DNA of 64,000 nucleotides from Akkermansia sp. GTDB taxonomy: Bacteria; Verrucomicrobiota; Verrucomicrobiia; Verrucomicrobiales; Akkermansiaceae. Location: the NCBI RefSeq assembly GCF_020860705.1, contig NZ_JAJBTT010000038.1, positions 53,348-117,347 of the forward strand. The letters are read 5' to 3'. Under the pieces are notes generated by a model. That model was not told where the DNA came from. It saw nothing but the letters and a program-made list of their open reading frames with translations, and did not search any database. The position numbers and the translations under genes were made by a program. This document shows positions 37,235 through 45,708 of this stretch, piece after piece; positions within the stretch are counted from its first letter, which is position 1; each line of letters starts with the position of its first letter.

Positions 37235-38143
37235 TTACGCGCCCGCGGATGGGATGGCGGGCATCAAGATAAGAGCCTCCTTGAGGCCCACGGAGGCCCC
37301 GTAGTAACACTCAAAAGTCATGAAGTGCTTGCCAGCTCCGGACGCATAGTGACGGCGGTAGGACATGGTGATGCCCGTGTCCGGGTCCGTGACGGTGCGG
37401 CAGTCCAGATAACCCTTGGGGTCGGACGGGATGACCGCCCGCGTGGCGACGGCCAAGGCGGCGGGGTGAACAATGAAGCCGTTGGGGGCGGCGGAACTGG
37501 CCGGGAGGATGGTTGATTCAATCAAATCAAATCCCAGCAGGCGGGGAATGATGCCGTCGCGGACATACTCCGTCCCGCCGTAAGCCAGGGCGGAAGCTAC
37601 CTGTACGGACGTATCCTCGGCCAGGGCCATATAAGCGGACGGCGAAGGGAAATAAACGCGGTTAGTCAAGGGGACTTTCAGCTCTCCGAATTTAGCGCGC
37701 GCCAGAGAAAGCAACTGCATCATGGACATGCCAGCCGTTGCCGCAAGCGTGGAGGGATAGTTCGCCTTGGTGATATTGGCAAACACTCCTTCAATTACCT
37801 TGCTGGCGACGGCGGCCCCCATTTGCCCGGCAAAAATGCTCAAGCTGGCGGAGGAGGATTCCATGAACTGGCGGTCGGTCAAGCCTACCGTTGACTTGGC
37901 ATAGCCATCCATGGTGACTGTTACGGCCCCCAGGGTTCCGGTTTCCTTTTCATAGGAGTTTTCTTCGTCGGATGCCGACAGGGAACCAATTAAGGGCACT
38001 TTCAGGGATGCTCCCTTGTTGACAGCTTCTTTGGAGTAATCAGTGGAGAATTTACCAAGAGGGGCAAGGGAGTTTTTAAAGGCTTCCAGCCCCCTGGTGA
38101 CGATGATGTCATCGTTAAGTTTTGAATCAATAGTTGTTGGCAT
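37235..38143 (-). CDS. Major capsid protein
   Basis: A 302-residue protein beginning MPTTIDSKLNDDIIVTRGLEAFKN. It has HK97-fold features: an N-terminal helix, the KVPLIGSLSASDEENSYEKETGTLGAVTVTMD segment resembling an extended E-loop, and the later VYFPSPSAYMALAED helix. It follows the protease/scaffold gene, as Mu gpT follows gpI. ATG 38143 fits; the longer frame to 38185 has no start signal. A C9/G9 homopolymer (38172-38180) lies just upstream. Confidence 0.8.
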   Translation of the reverse strand: MPTTIDSKLNDDIIVTRGLEAFKNSLAPLGKFSTDYSKEAVNKGASLKVPLIGSLSASDEENSYEKETGTLGAVTVTMDGYAKSTVGLTDRQFMESSSASLSIFAGQMGAAVASKVIEGVFANITKANYPSTLAATAGMSMMQLLSLARAKFGELKVPLTNRVYFPSPSAYMALAEDTSVQVASALAYGGTEYVRDGIIPRLLGFDLIESTILPASSAAPNGFIVHPAALAVATRAVIPSDPKGYLDCRTVTDPDTGITMSYRRHYASGAGKHFMTFECYYGASVGLKEALILMPAIPSAGA

Positions 38144-38181
38144 ACTTATATATAGTGTGTGGTTGGTAATTGGGGGGGGGA

Positions 38182-39123
38182 TCAACCGCGGGCGGCGATC
38201 AAATCCTTTTCATTGGCCTTGAAAAAGGCGAGACGTTCTGCCGGGTCGGTGATGGATGCATGCTTGGCCAGCAGCTTTTCCCCGGTAAGTTTGGTCCCAT
38301 CGCCGTCCTTGTTGTCGCCAGCCTTGTATTGCTGACTAAAGACGGGATTGACGGGCAGCTTGGCCAGGAGCGTTTCCGCCTTGGGATCGGTCAGGATCAT
38401 CTCCTTCCAGGAGGCTTTCAGGTCCGGGGTGATGCGGCCTTCTTCACAGGCTTTTTCCACGGTGGCGTCAGCCGCCTTGGCCTGCATGTCGGTGAGGGAT
38501 TTTTTCAATTCCTCGTTTTCGGTTTTCAGGGCTTCAAGCTGGGCTTGCAGCGCCTTGATTTCTTCTTCGGTCATGGTTGTATTTGCGGTTTGGGTTTGGT
38601 TGGCGGGGACGGGATTGCCGTCTTTGGCGCCAAGAAGGGGTGCGATAGTTTGGAAGGCGGCGCGATTGACCAGCCCTCCCATGTTGATGCCAGATCCAAT
38701 GATGCGGCAAACGCCGTCTTCATCAGGTTCAGACGCCTTAAAGATAGGGGAAAAACGGCGGTAGGATTTACCTTCTACCTTGGCCTTGCCTTCTGGCGTC
38801 CATTCGATTTCCGCGCGGATGCCGCCCGTCTTAGGATCGTCTCCGCCCCAGTAGATGCGCTTGACCCATCCGGCGGCATCGTGGTCCTGGTGGTCATAGT
38901 CGATATAGGGTTCATCCATCAGGCCATCCGCCGCTCCCTCTTGGAGCTTGCGGCGCAATTCCTCCACGGCTTCGGCGGCGGCTGCGTCCACCAGGACGGT
39001 CCTTTCGACCACCTCTCCCTTATCATTGCTGGGGTGGATCGTGTGCTTGCCGGGAGGCATCCATTGGATGTCGTCTGTCCCGGCCAATGTCGTGTAAAAG
39101 GCATGCTTGGCGTATAAGATCAT
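38182..39123 (-). CDS. Capsid protease with scaffold domain, Mu gpI-like
   Basis: A 313-residue protein. The N-terminal 180 residues resemble the Mu I protease (YIDYDHQDHDAAGWVKRIYW, IEWTPEGKAKVEGKSYRRFSPIF). The C-terminal part is a charged coiled-coil scaffold (TMTEEEIKALQAQLEALKTENEELKK). The internal ATG at the start of the coiled coil (MTEEEI) may also produce a separate scaffold like Mu gpZ. Start ATG 39123 (MILYAKHAFY) was chosen because the sequence upstream is one of four repeated hairpin elements. Confidence 0.8.
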   Translation of the reverse strand: MILYAKHAFYTTLAGTDDIQWMPPGKHTIHPSNDKGEVVERTVLVDAAAAEAVEELRRKLQEGAADGLMDEPYIDYDHQDHDAAGWVKRIYWGGDDPKTGGIRAEIEWTPEGKAKVEGKSYRRFSPIFKASEPDEDGVCRIIGSGINMGGLVNRAAFQTIAPLLGAKDGNPVPANQTQTANTTMTEEEIKALQAQLEALKTENEELKKSLTDMQAKAADATVEKACEEGRITPDLKASWKEMILTDPKAETLLAKLPVNPVFSQQYKAGDNKDGDGTKLTGEKLLAKHASITDPAERLAFFKANEKDLIAARG

Positions 39124-39172
39124 GCCGCCATCCTTGCATAATTCAGGCCACGGCACGGACGCCGCGGCCTGA
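39121..39172 (-). repeat. Late-operon hairpin element, copy B
   Basis: AGGCCACGGCA and CGCCGCGGCCT (39145-39170) around the same loop region, then GCAAGGATGGCGGC directly before ATG 39123 of the capsid protease. The T run is lost in this copy, but the stem and leader are kept. Confidence 0.8.
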
Positions 39173-39176
39173 TTGC

Positions 39177-39725
39177 TCAAGATGCACCCTTTTGACGGTC
39201 CAGCCAGATGCCCACCGCCCGGCCAACGGCGCTTCTCATTTTGTCGTCAGGCGGCAGGGCGGCAGGGTCTTTGGGGATGCGCTGGGATTTTTTCAGCACA
39301 TAGATGGTCTTACCCTCTAAGGCCAGGGCCACCGGGCGGCGGCCGTCAAAGACACAGCGCAGGCCGCTGATGGAGCGCGGGCTTTTCCCATGGCCTTCCG
39401 GGGCCACAGGGATGGCCAGCATCCTGGCCTTCTTGGGCGTAATGGTGGCGCCATATACATGGGTGGCCACGTGGGGATGCCGGATGCTGACCACCACTTT
39501 CCCGCCCGTGGATACGGGGACCGAACAGGCGTTAGCAACCGCCAACCAGAAGTTGGTGCGGGCACCGCCCAGGCGGTTGGGCGTGGCGTTCTTGGCCCGG
39601 AAATGGCTAATCAGGGCGTTACGCATGGCCATGCCCGCAATCTTGCGGACGGCCGGGACACTGCGCAACAGGCGCATGAGGTCCGGGGTTACGTCGTCCC
39701 GGACCAGTCGGAGGTTGAGGCTCAT
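39177..39725 (-). CDS. Putative virion morphogenesis (gpG-like) protein
   Basis: A 182-residue protein. The patterns NALISHFRAKNATPNRLGGARTNFW and HVYGATITPKKARMLAIPV fit the gpG/tail-completion group of Mu-like phages. Position between the portal-proximal genes and the protease agrees. It overlaps the upstream gene by 4 bases. Confidence 0.6.
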   Translation of the reverse strand: MSLNLRLVRDDVTPDLMRLLRSVPAVRKIAGMAMRNALISHFRAKNATPNRLGGARTNFWLAVANACSVPVSTGGKVVVSIRHPHVATHVYGATITPKKARMLAIPVAPEGHGKSPRSISGLRCVFDGRRPVALALEGKTIYVLKKSQRIPKDPAALPPDDKMRSAVGRAVGIWLDRQKGAS

Positions 39726-40021
39726 GTGGTCTTTTTGTATTGCCGTTCTATGTCTATCTTCCCCACGGCCATGGCCGTGCCCATGGCATCTTCCAGGGCA
39801 CTGGCCAGGGCGGACGGATTCATCAGTTTCACCAGCCGGAGGGGATCGGAGGCAAAATCTTCCAGGAGATGGACAAAATCCTCGTCGCTGACGGTTTCGT
39901 CCGCCGCCGCCCTGGTGAGCTTTTCAAGCTCCGCCCTGGCCTTGCCCAGCCATTCATCCAGCACGGCGGGCAGTTGCTGGCGCACGCGGTGCTGCAGGTG
40001 TTCTATTTGTGATTCACTCAT
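39722..40021 (-). CDS. Small acidic phage protein
   Basis: A 99-residue helical protein (MSESQIEHLQHRVRQQLPAVLDEWL). It overlaps the portal gene by 8 bases and the next gene by 4, showing translational coupling in the head module. Mu-like phages normally have gpF here, but that gene lies in the rightward operon of this phage. Function unknown. Confidence 0.5.
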   Translation of the reverse strand: MSESQIEHLQHRVRQQLPAVLDEWLGKARAELEKLTRAAADETVSDEDFVHLLEDFASDPLRLVKLMNPSALASALEDAMGTAMAVGKIDIERQYKKTT

Positions 40022-41615
40022 TGGCGGCTTCTTGCAGTTTCCCCATGTAGTAATCCCGTGCCTGGGCGGGCATGCGGTCCAACGCTTTGGCCATCATGGC
40101 AGCCGGGTTGGTAGCCGGAGGCGTGACGAGCGTTGCCCCCGGTTCCGGCCGGGGTACCCCCATATAGGAATAAGCGTAGTCCTCGCTGACGGGCAGCCCG
40201 TTGCTGATCATGGATGCCAGGGCCAGGGCCTTGGGATAAACCTTGTCATCCGACTGCTGTTCGAACAATTCGTCCTCGTCTCCGGGTGCCGGGGCTTCGA
40301 TGGTTTCATAGACGTATGATTTGGACAGGGGGATGCCAGCGGCCAGGATTTTGGTGATGCGGTCCACCTTGGCGTTGGGATCGTCCACGGTCTTGCTTCC
40401 TGGGTCGTAGTAGGGATAGACGGCGTCTTCCCCTGCGTCCCCGGTATTAAGTGCATACACGGAGGGCAGCAATTGTTCGTTGAGAATTTCCGCGAGCCAT
40501 GCGGCTGCTGCGTTGATGATGTCGCTGCGCACGTTGTAGTGCACCTCTCCAAGGGCGCGGCTTCCGGCTTCGCCCGGTGACGAGGTCAGCGTCTGGCCCA
40601 GGATCAGCAGATCGCAGGCCGTGTCCGCAAGGTCGATTAACTGGTGTTGCGGGTTGTCCGCCCCCTTGTTGCTGGCCTCCTTTAGTTCGACGTTGGCCCC
40701 TTGGGGCACGACGGCCCAGGCCGCGCTTCCCATCAGTTCCATCATCTCTTCCAGGCGGTCCTTGATACTTGGGTCGCTGGGGTCATAGGTTGCCCAGCGC
40801 ATGGGCTGGCCAAACAACTGGGCAAAGCTCAACAGCCAGTCGCGGCTGAAATTGGCGCAACACCAGAACCACGCCAGGGAACGTAGCAGCGCCCCGCCGC
40901 TGGGATGGCCAAGGCTGACGTTGTTAATAGCCACCAGGAATTTATGCTCCTGTATGTCGCCCAGGGTATCGCTTCCAGGGGAACGCAAGCCGAACATCCC
41001 GGTTTCCGCGGTCCATCCGTACCAGCGGGGATGGACGCGGCGCGTCTGGCGCGGAAGCCATGCCTGGGGCATGTGGCGGCAGCCCCGGACTTCCCAGTCG
41101 ATTTCCCGGACGGATACACCAGTAAACCAGCCGTCCAGCAATCCGGCAACCGTGCCGCGCCAGCCCTGGCCGTCCATCCGGTAGTCGCCCTTCATGCCGT
41201 CGCGGGTCCGCTCCGCAAGGTGGTTCAGCAGGTCCATCTTCTCCGGGTTCTGGATGTTCCAGACCAGATCGCAGACGGCGTTTTTCAGCTCCATCACGTT
41301 TTTAACGAGCCTTGGCCACGACTGCATCATGAGTTCGTAGAGGGCGTGTTCTTCTTCCGGAGACTCGCCAGAGAGTGCCCCGGTAAGTACGCGCTCCACG
41401 TATTCCGGCGTGACCCAGGAGAGAGAGGGCATGAGCCATGTTGAACGGGCGGAGGGCAGCACGATGCCGTCCCAGACCGACCCGCGGCGCTGGGAGGCGT
41501 TTTTACGCGCCAGGATTTCCTTGACGGTCATTGCCCCGTCTTTGGCGGACAACGCGCTTTTAGGGGGTCCGCCGTGGACCGCGGAGGCATGTTTCAAATT
41601 AGGTATGGTGGTCAT
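40014..41615 (-). CDS. Portal protein, Mu gp29-like (DUF935)
   Basis: A 533-residue protein that forms the DNA entry ring at one capsid vertex. YRMDGQGWRGTVAGLLDGWFTGVSVREIDWEV, the RRVHPRWYGW segment and HPSGGALLRSLAWFWCCANFSRDWLLSF are characteristic of DUF935 portals. It overlaps the terminase gene by ATG-type coupling (4 bases). The gene order small terminase, large terminase, portal is that of Mu. Confidence 0.88.
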   Translation of the reverse strand: MTTIPNLKHASAVHGGPPKSALSAKDGAMTVKEILARKNASQRRGSVWDGIVLPSARSTWLMPSLSWVTPEYVERVLTGALSGESPEEEHALYELMMQSWPRLVKNVMELKNAVCDLVWNIQNPEKMDLLNHLAERTRDGMKGDYRMDGQGWRGTVAGLLDGWFTGVSVREIDWEVRGCRHMPQAWLPRQTRRVHPRWYGWTAETGMFGLRSPGSDTLGDIQEHKFLVAINNVSLGHPSGGALLRSLAWFWCCANFSRDWLLSFAQLFGQPMRWATYDPSDPSIKDRLEEMMELMGSAAWAVVPQGANVELKEASNKGADNPQHQLIDLADTACDLLILGQTLTSSPGEAGSRALGEVHYNVRSDIINAAAAWLAEILNEQLLPSVYALNTGDAGEDAVYPYYDPGSKTVDDPNAKVDRITKILAAGIPLSKSYVYETIEAPAPGDEDELFEQQSDDKVYPKALALASMISNGLPVSEDYAYSYMGVPRPEPGATLVTPPATNPAAMMAKALDRMPAQARDYYMGKLQEAANE

Positions 41616-43030
41616 CGTCTTGTAGGGGTGTAGGTTCTTCTTTTGTGGCGGTATTTTCCGCGGCCGCCGCCCATGCTCACGCCGTCCAGGGCTTCCTTGG
41701 TCCAGACTCCTTCTGCGGCCTTGGCCGTGAGGGCATCCAGCGCCAAGGCCAAGGCCCAGAATAAGTCGGCGTGACCGCTTTCCGTGCGGTCGGCTCCATA
41801 GCTCAACTTGCCCGTGTCGGTGTAGCCGCGTTCAATGGCGCAGATGTGTTCCTTCAGCAGGTCGTGGTCCGGGATCAGCAGCTTGCCGGATTCCATTAAC
41901 CGGGCCACGTTGGTGGCCAGGGCTTCTTTCACTGCCGGAGTAAAAACGACGCCGCGGATTTTATGGCCGTTGCGGCGTAGCTTGGCGTCTTCGACGTACT
42001 TGTCGCCAATGCCCGTCTGGTCCAGCTTGGCCAGCCTGACGCAGTCGCAGGCCGTGTAGCGGTCAAGTTGCCTGTCACGGGATACCCAGGAATGGTCTTC
42101 ATGGTAATAGACAAGGCGGCAGACATAGCGGTCCTGGACCTGCTGCACGCCGATATAGCAATGCTTGTCCGTCTTCCGCGCCACGTCCACCCCCAGGCCC
42201 ACGGTGCCATCAATGTCTTCCAGGTGGGCGTCCGCGCTGGCCAACTTGCTGACGGCGTTGTTGACGGTTTCCCAGGAGATGAGTTGCCCGGCCTGGTCCT
42301 GGGCGATACACATGTATTCTTCCAGGTAGTCGGCCTCGCAGAAACACTTTTTGCGCTTGGACTCAACAAATGATTCCCGCGTCCAATTGCGGCCAGTCTT
42401 GACATTAATGCGCTCCAGCAATCCCTGGTCGATGGCATCTTCCAAGGTTACTTTGTAATGGCTCCATCCCATAGGATTGCCGTTGACTGCACCCTGGCAC
42501 AAGCTATAGAAGACAGTTTTTTTGCCGCGGTGGGTGGAGATGATCACACGCTGGCCACCCCACTGGGTACAGGCGGAGGAAACTTTGAGCAATTTTTGCT
42601 GGTCTTTGTGTAAGGCAAATTCATCCAGCACGACATTGCCGCGTTTGCCCGCCAAGCGGTTGGGATTGCTGGACAGCACATGGATCGTGCGCCCGGTGGC
42701 GAATTTGATTTGGAAGATGGTGTCGTCTTCGATGATTTCCTTGCCAAGTTCATAGGCTCCTATGGCGTAGATGTCCGCCCACTTTTTACAGTCGGCCAAG
42801 GTTTGCTTGGCGTTGTCCTCGTCGCAGGATAATATATAGGTGTCGTATTTGGCCCCCTCCTTGATGGAGTACCGCACGAATTTGAGAGCCGTATATTCGG
42901 AGTAACCAATCTGGCGGGATTTCTCCACCAGGATTTCGTCCGATTCATCGTCCAGGAATTCCGCCTGGAACTGCATGCTGCGCGGGTCTCTCATCCGCTT
43001 CGCGGTCTTGATGACAGTGGCCTTGCTCAT
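41612..43030 (-). CDS. Terminase large subunit, Mu gp28-like
   Basis: A 472-residue packaging ATPase and nuclease. The ATPase has a deviant Walker A (EKSRQIGYSEYTA, about 36-48) and Walker B NVVLDEFA (about 132-139). A nuclease domain follows with GLGVDVARKTDKHCYIGV, KLDQTGIGDKYVEDA and DLFWALALALDAL. This is the gp28 type that cuts phage DNA flanked by host sequence in headful packaging. It is separated from the small terminase gene by four bases. Confidence 0.9.
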   Translation of the reverse strand: MSKATVIKTAKRMRDPRSMQFQAEFLDDESDEILVEKSRQIGYSEYTALKFVRYSIKEGAKYDTYILSCDEDNAKQTLADCKKWADIYAIGAYELGKEIIEDDTIFQIKFATGRTIHVLSSNPNRLAGKRGNVVLDEFALHKDQQKLLKVSSACTQWGGQRVIISTHRGKKTVFYSLCQGAVNGNPMGWSHYKVTLEDAIDQGLLERINVKTGRNWTRESFVESKRKKCFCEADYLEEYMCIAQDQAGQLISWETVNNAVSKLASADAHLEDIDGTVGLGVDVARKTDKHCYIGVQQVQDRYVCRLVYYHEDHSWVSRDRQLDRYTACDCVRLAKLDQTGIGDKYVEDAKLRRNGHKIRGVVFTPAVKEALATNVARLMESGKLLIPDHDLLKEHICAIERGYTDTGKLSYGADRTESGHADLFWALALALDALTAKAAEGVWTKEALDGVSMGGGRGKYRHKRRTYTPTRR

Positions 43031-43034
43031 GGGG

Positions 43035-43577
43035 TCAGATCAGGTTCATGGCTTTTTCGATTCGCGCACAGTCCTCTGCGGTCAGCCCGGTCTTGGCGGG
43101 CTTTCCGGCGTCTCCTTCGGCGGCTGCTTCGCGATCCTCTCGCCGGATGTCGGCCAGCTCGCGGCGCATGTTGACCAACATTTTCATCAAATCGAAAATC
43201 TTGGCGGGCTTTTCGGCGATCAGGTCTTGAATATTTCCTGCATCCATACCCGCCAAGGCGGCTTCCAGCATATCCATAGCTGCGGCAAGTCCGGCTTCTG
43301 CCGGGCCACCTTCCGCCTTGTATTTGTTCAATAGGTCGATTTTCCACGTATAGGCGGCTCGTGCCTGTTCAAGACGTTCTGAACGATCCAGCCATTCCCG
43401 GTGTGCGCCCTTGCGATAGTTGGTGACGTTTTGCGGAGTGATGCCAGGATAGCCAGCAGCGTCGCACAGGGCGGCCACGTCACGCCACGTTCCACCATCT
43501 GCCAAGCATCGGCTGACGGCATCCTGTACCTTGGCAGGCATGCGGCTGATGGCCGCGCTGGCGGTTCGTTTAACCAT
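43035..43577 (-). CDS. Terminase small subunit, Mu gp27-like (DUF3486)
   Basis: A 180-residue helical protein. MVKRTASAAISRMPAKVQDAVSRCLADGGTWRDVA and GITPQNVTNYRKGAHREWL match the DUF3486/gp27 pattern, with an N-terminal helix-turn-helix-like part and a central coiled region. ATG 43577 was chosen over the longer frame to 43727 because the family starts at this segment. It overlaps the end of the preceding small gene by 8 bases. Confidence 0.85.
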   Translation of the reverse strand: MVKRTASAAISRMPAKVQDAVSRCLADGGTWRDVAALCDAAGYPGITPQNVTNYRKGAHREWLDRSERLEQARAAYTWKIDLLNKYKAEGGPAEAGLAAAMDMLEAALAGMDAGNIQDLIAEKPAKIFDLMKMLVNMRRELADIRREDREAAAEGDAGKPAKTGLTAEDCARIEKAMNLI

Positions 43578-43809
43578 GGGCGAGCGCCTCCTTTCCTCGG
43601 TCAAGGATGATCCACCTACTACCAAACGCAGAGGGCAGGCGGTGGACATATCCCAGGGCTTCCAGGGTTTCCAGTTCCGCGGCCGCCTGCGTGTGGTCAA
43701 ACCCGGCCAGCCGGATTTCCGTTTCAATCTTTCCGGCCGCCGTGGGCAGCGCGTCCTGCGTGGCCAGATATTCGAGGATGATTTGACGTACTTTTTGGGC
43801 TTCGGTCAT
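43570..43809 (-). CDS. Small winged-helix-like phage protein
   Basis: A 79-residue protein (MTEAQKVRQIILEYLATQDALPTAAGKIETEI). The helix pattern followed by ALGYVHRLPSAFGSRWIILDRG suggests a winged helix. It lies just before the terminase small subunit gene, where Mu has gp26. A hairpin element and AGGA ribosome binding site precede ATG 43809. Confidence 0.5.
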   Translation of the reverse strand: MTEAQKVRQIILEYLATQDALPTAAGKIETEIRLAGFDHTQAAAELETLEALGYVHRLPSAFGSRWIILDRGKEALAHG

Positions 43810-43858
43810 GACACCATCCTGACACAAAAAAGGCCGCGGCACGGATGCCGCGGCCTGA
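43807..43858 (-). repeat. Late-operon hairpin element, copy C
   Basis: AGGCCGCGGCA and TGCCGCGGCCT (43831-43856) form a perfect 11-bp stem around CGGA, followed on the minus strand by T6 and a GTGTCAGGATGGTGTC leader into ATG 43809. Related copies are at 33793, 39121 and 45202. It has the form of an intrinsic terminator or attenuator. Confidence 0.85.
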
Positions 43859-43880
43859 TGGAGCAGAGATACCTTTAGAT

Positions 43881-44237
43881 TTAGAGGTGGGAGCCTTCCA
43901 GCCTCCCGATGGCACGGTTCAAAGTGGCAAATTGTTCGTGTGATTGTTCACGCATTTTGATGATTTCTTCCACGATTTCCCGCTTGTCCGTTTCACGGGC
44001 AGCTTCCAGGGCTTCCAGCCTCCGGCCATGTTCATCAAGACGGTGATGCAGTACCTTGATGTTGTCCATGGTGGCGCCTTGCTTGCCTTCGATGACTTCC
44101 ACGGGCTGGTTGTTGACATCTACTTTTTTGGGTTTACCCCTGTCTTTCATCCGCGCCCAGCCCTGCAAGGCGTTGCCAACCATGGACAACACCATTAGTC
44201 CTTGCCACAAGAATTCACTGTTTTCCATGGTCGTCAA
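43881..44237 (-). CDS. Small membrane-anchored coiled-coil phage protein
   Basis: A 118-residue protein with one hydrophobic segment near the N-terminus (FLWQGLMVLSMVGNALQGW) and a C-terminal coiled coil (LHHRLDEHGRRLEALEAARETDKREIVEEI). It overlaps the amidase gene by 4 bases. The layout resembles the small membrane proteins (gp25-type or holin-like) in Mu-like lysis regions. Confidence 0.55.
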   Translation of the reverse strand: MTTMENSEFLWQGLMVLSMVGNALQGWARMKDRGKPKKVDVNNQPVEVIEGKQGATMDNIKVLHHRLDEHGRRLEALEAARETDKREIVEEIIKMREQSHEQFATLNRAIGRLEGSHL

Positions 44238-44779
44238 TAGTTGGCAATACCAACGGCAATAGCTGCACAGAGATTATCGGCATGTTCCAGGGCCGTTTCG
44301 TAGTCGTGGTCATTGTCGATAAAAAACGGCTCGACGATGACGCAGGGGGCCACGGTGCCGCGCAGTTGTGCGCCGCCGCGTTCCGTCCCGGTGATGGGCT
44401 TAATGCCCCGGTCCGGCAACCCCAGCGCCTTGACCATCTGCGTCTGGATGCACTGGGCCAGACGCTTGCCGCGTGGCGACGTGTGCCAGTACAAGGTTTC
44501 CGTCCCGGAGGCTGTGCCGTTGAAGGCGTTGGCATGCAAGGCTACAATCACGTCGGCGTTGGCCTCGTTACAGGTCCGCACGCAGGCAGTCATACCCGTG
44601 CCGTTTCCGTCCATTTCCCGGTTGACTATCACCGCGGCGTGTCCATATCCCCGCAGGTAATTGGCAAGCCGTGGAGCAAACGTACTCCAAAAGCGGTACT
44701 CGCTGATATTGTAAGTCCGGTTCTCGGCCCCCGGAGCGGACGGGCAATGCCCGATGTCGATACATACTTTCATGGTCAT
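44234..44779 (-). CDS. Endolysin, N-acetylmuramoyl-L-alanine amidase (Amidase_3)
   Basis: A 181-residue zinc enzyme that cleaves the amide bond between MurNAc and the peptide in peptidoglycan. Ligand motifs are DIGHCPSAPGA (first His), ISEYRFW (Glu), VALHANAFN (second His) and the catalytic VEPFFID near the end. There is no signal peptide, so it needs a holin; the membrane proteins on either side are candidates. GAAAGGAAAC precedes ATG 44779; an alternative start lies two codons later. Confidence 0.92.
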   Translation of the reverse strand: MTMKVCIDIGHCPSAPGAENRTYNISEYRFWSTFAPRLANYLRGYGHAAVIVNREMDGNGTGMTACVRTCNEANADVIVALHANAFNGTASGTETLYWHTSPRGKRLAQCIQTQMVKALGLPDRGIKPITGTERGGAQLRGTVAPCVIVEPFFIDNDHDYETALEHADNLCAAIAVGIANY

Positions 44780-44829
44780 GTTTCCTTTCTATGTTCCGGG
44801 CGGGCGATCCCCCGCCCGGAACGGTTGGG

Positions 44830-45159
44830 TTACTTAGCGAGGTCGGCTTGCACGACGGGCGGCACTTCCGTCACGGGCTGGGATTGGGACCACGTCAGCG
44901 TGTGCGTGTTATTGTCCCAGATCAGTACCTTGCCATCACGGGTAACGGTGTATTGCCCCTGCTTGATGCTGATGCCTGTACGGCCCGGAGGATCGGCCTG
45001 GGCCGTAGATGTACAAGACACCTGCGTCAGGCTCATCCAGGCGGCCAGCGCTCCGATGATGGCCCCAGCCAGTACCTTGGCCCAGTTGGACGGGATTTTC
45101 AGCGCCGTGAGGATGCGCGTGACGATTCCGGTTGCTTCTTCCTTGTCTATGCTATTCAT
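44830..45159 (-). CDS. Single-span membrane protein of the lysis region
   Basis: A 109-residue protein with a basic N-terminal part, one transmembrane segment (WAKVLAGAIIGALAAWMSLTQV) and then SCTSTAQADPPG. The C-terminal half would be periplasmic (KQGQYTVTRDGKVLIWDNNTHTLTW). It is a candidate holin- or spanin-like protein given the adjacent endolysin. Family not recognised. Confidence 0.55.
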   Translation of the reverse strand: MNSIDKEEATGIVTRILTALKIPSNWAKVLAGAIIGALAAWMSLTQVSCTSTAQADPPGRTGISIKQGQYTVTRDGKVLIWDNNTHTLTWSQSQPVTEVPPVVQADLAK

Positions 45160-45201
45160 TTTCTTCCATATTGTTGGTTGATGTTATGTGTTAACGGAGC
45201 T

Positions 45202-45246
45202 TCACCATGGCACAAAAAAGGCCACAGCACGGATGCCGCGGCCTGA
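45202..45246 (-). repeat. Late-operon hairpin element, copy D
   Basis: AGGCCACAGCA and TGCCGCGGCCT (45219-45244) around CGGA followed on the minus strand by T6 and GTGCCATGG. It lies between the 45266 gene and the 44830 gene, about 43 bases before the latter's start, and may act as terminator for the former. Confidence 0.8.
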
Positions 45247-45265
45247 AAGGAAGAAGTGCGATTTA

Positions 45266-45670
45266 CTAATAATTTAGATTATATGGTTTAGGCTTCTCTC
45301 CTATGCTTTTCATATAATCTGACCGAGCCCTATACCCGGCACGCCATCCAAAATAAAAACCATCTGCATAGTCTTCATTACCGTTGCCTAAAATGGACCC
45401 ATGACGTTTCAATTCAGTATATTCTCTCATCGGCCTACCTTCTGACGCGGCTGTTTTGCCAACTAAATAGCCGTTATCATAGCCCTGATGGTATTCCTTA
45501 CTCTTTTCCTTCTTTTCAGGGTGGGATTTTACCTCATTCGGACTCTCTTGATTTTCTTCCAATTGGACCTGCTGTTTTTTAGCAATTTCTTTTCCGCCTC
45601 CGCGTACAAACAAAAAGCTTGTAACTAAGAATCCTAACACAACAAAAATCAAACATCCTAATTTCTTCAT
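45266..45670 (-). CDS. AT-rich accessory gene, membrane-anchored protein
   Basis: A 134-residue protein with an N-terminal transmembrane or uncleaved signal segment (LGCLIFVVLGFLVTSFLFV), a charged linker and a Gly/Tyr-rich repeat pattern (YHQGYDNGYLVGK against YADGFYFGWRAGYRARSDY). Its DNA is clearly more AT-rich than the structural genes. It lies between the lysis genes and the repressor region with a hairpin after its stop. This suggests a cargo gene expressed apart from the late genes. Function unknown. Confidence 0.6.
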   Translation of the reverse strand: MKKLGCLIFVVLGFLVTSFLFVRGGGKEIAKKQQVQLEENQESPNEVKSHPEKKEKSKEYHQGYDNGYLVGKTAASEGRPMREYTELKRHGSILGNGNEDYADGFYFGWRAGYRARSDYMKSIGEKPKPYNLNY

Positions 45671-45708
45671 GACCTTCTTTTAAAGATTTGGTCAACTGAC
45701 GGCAAGTC

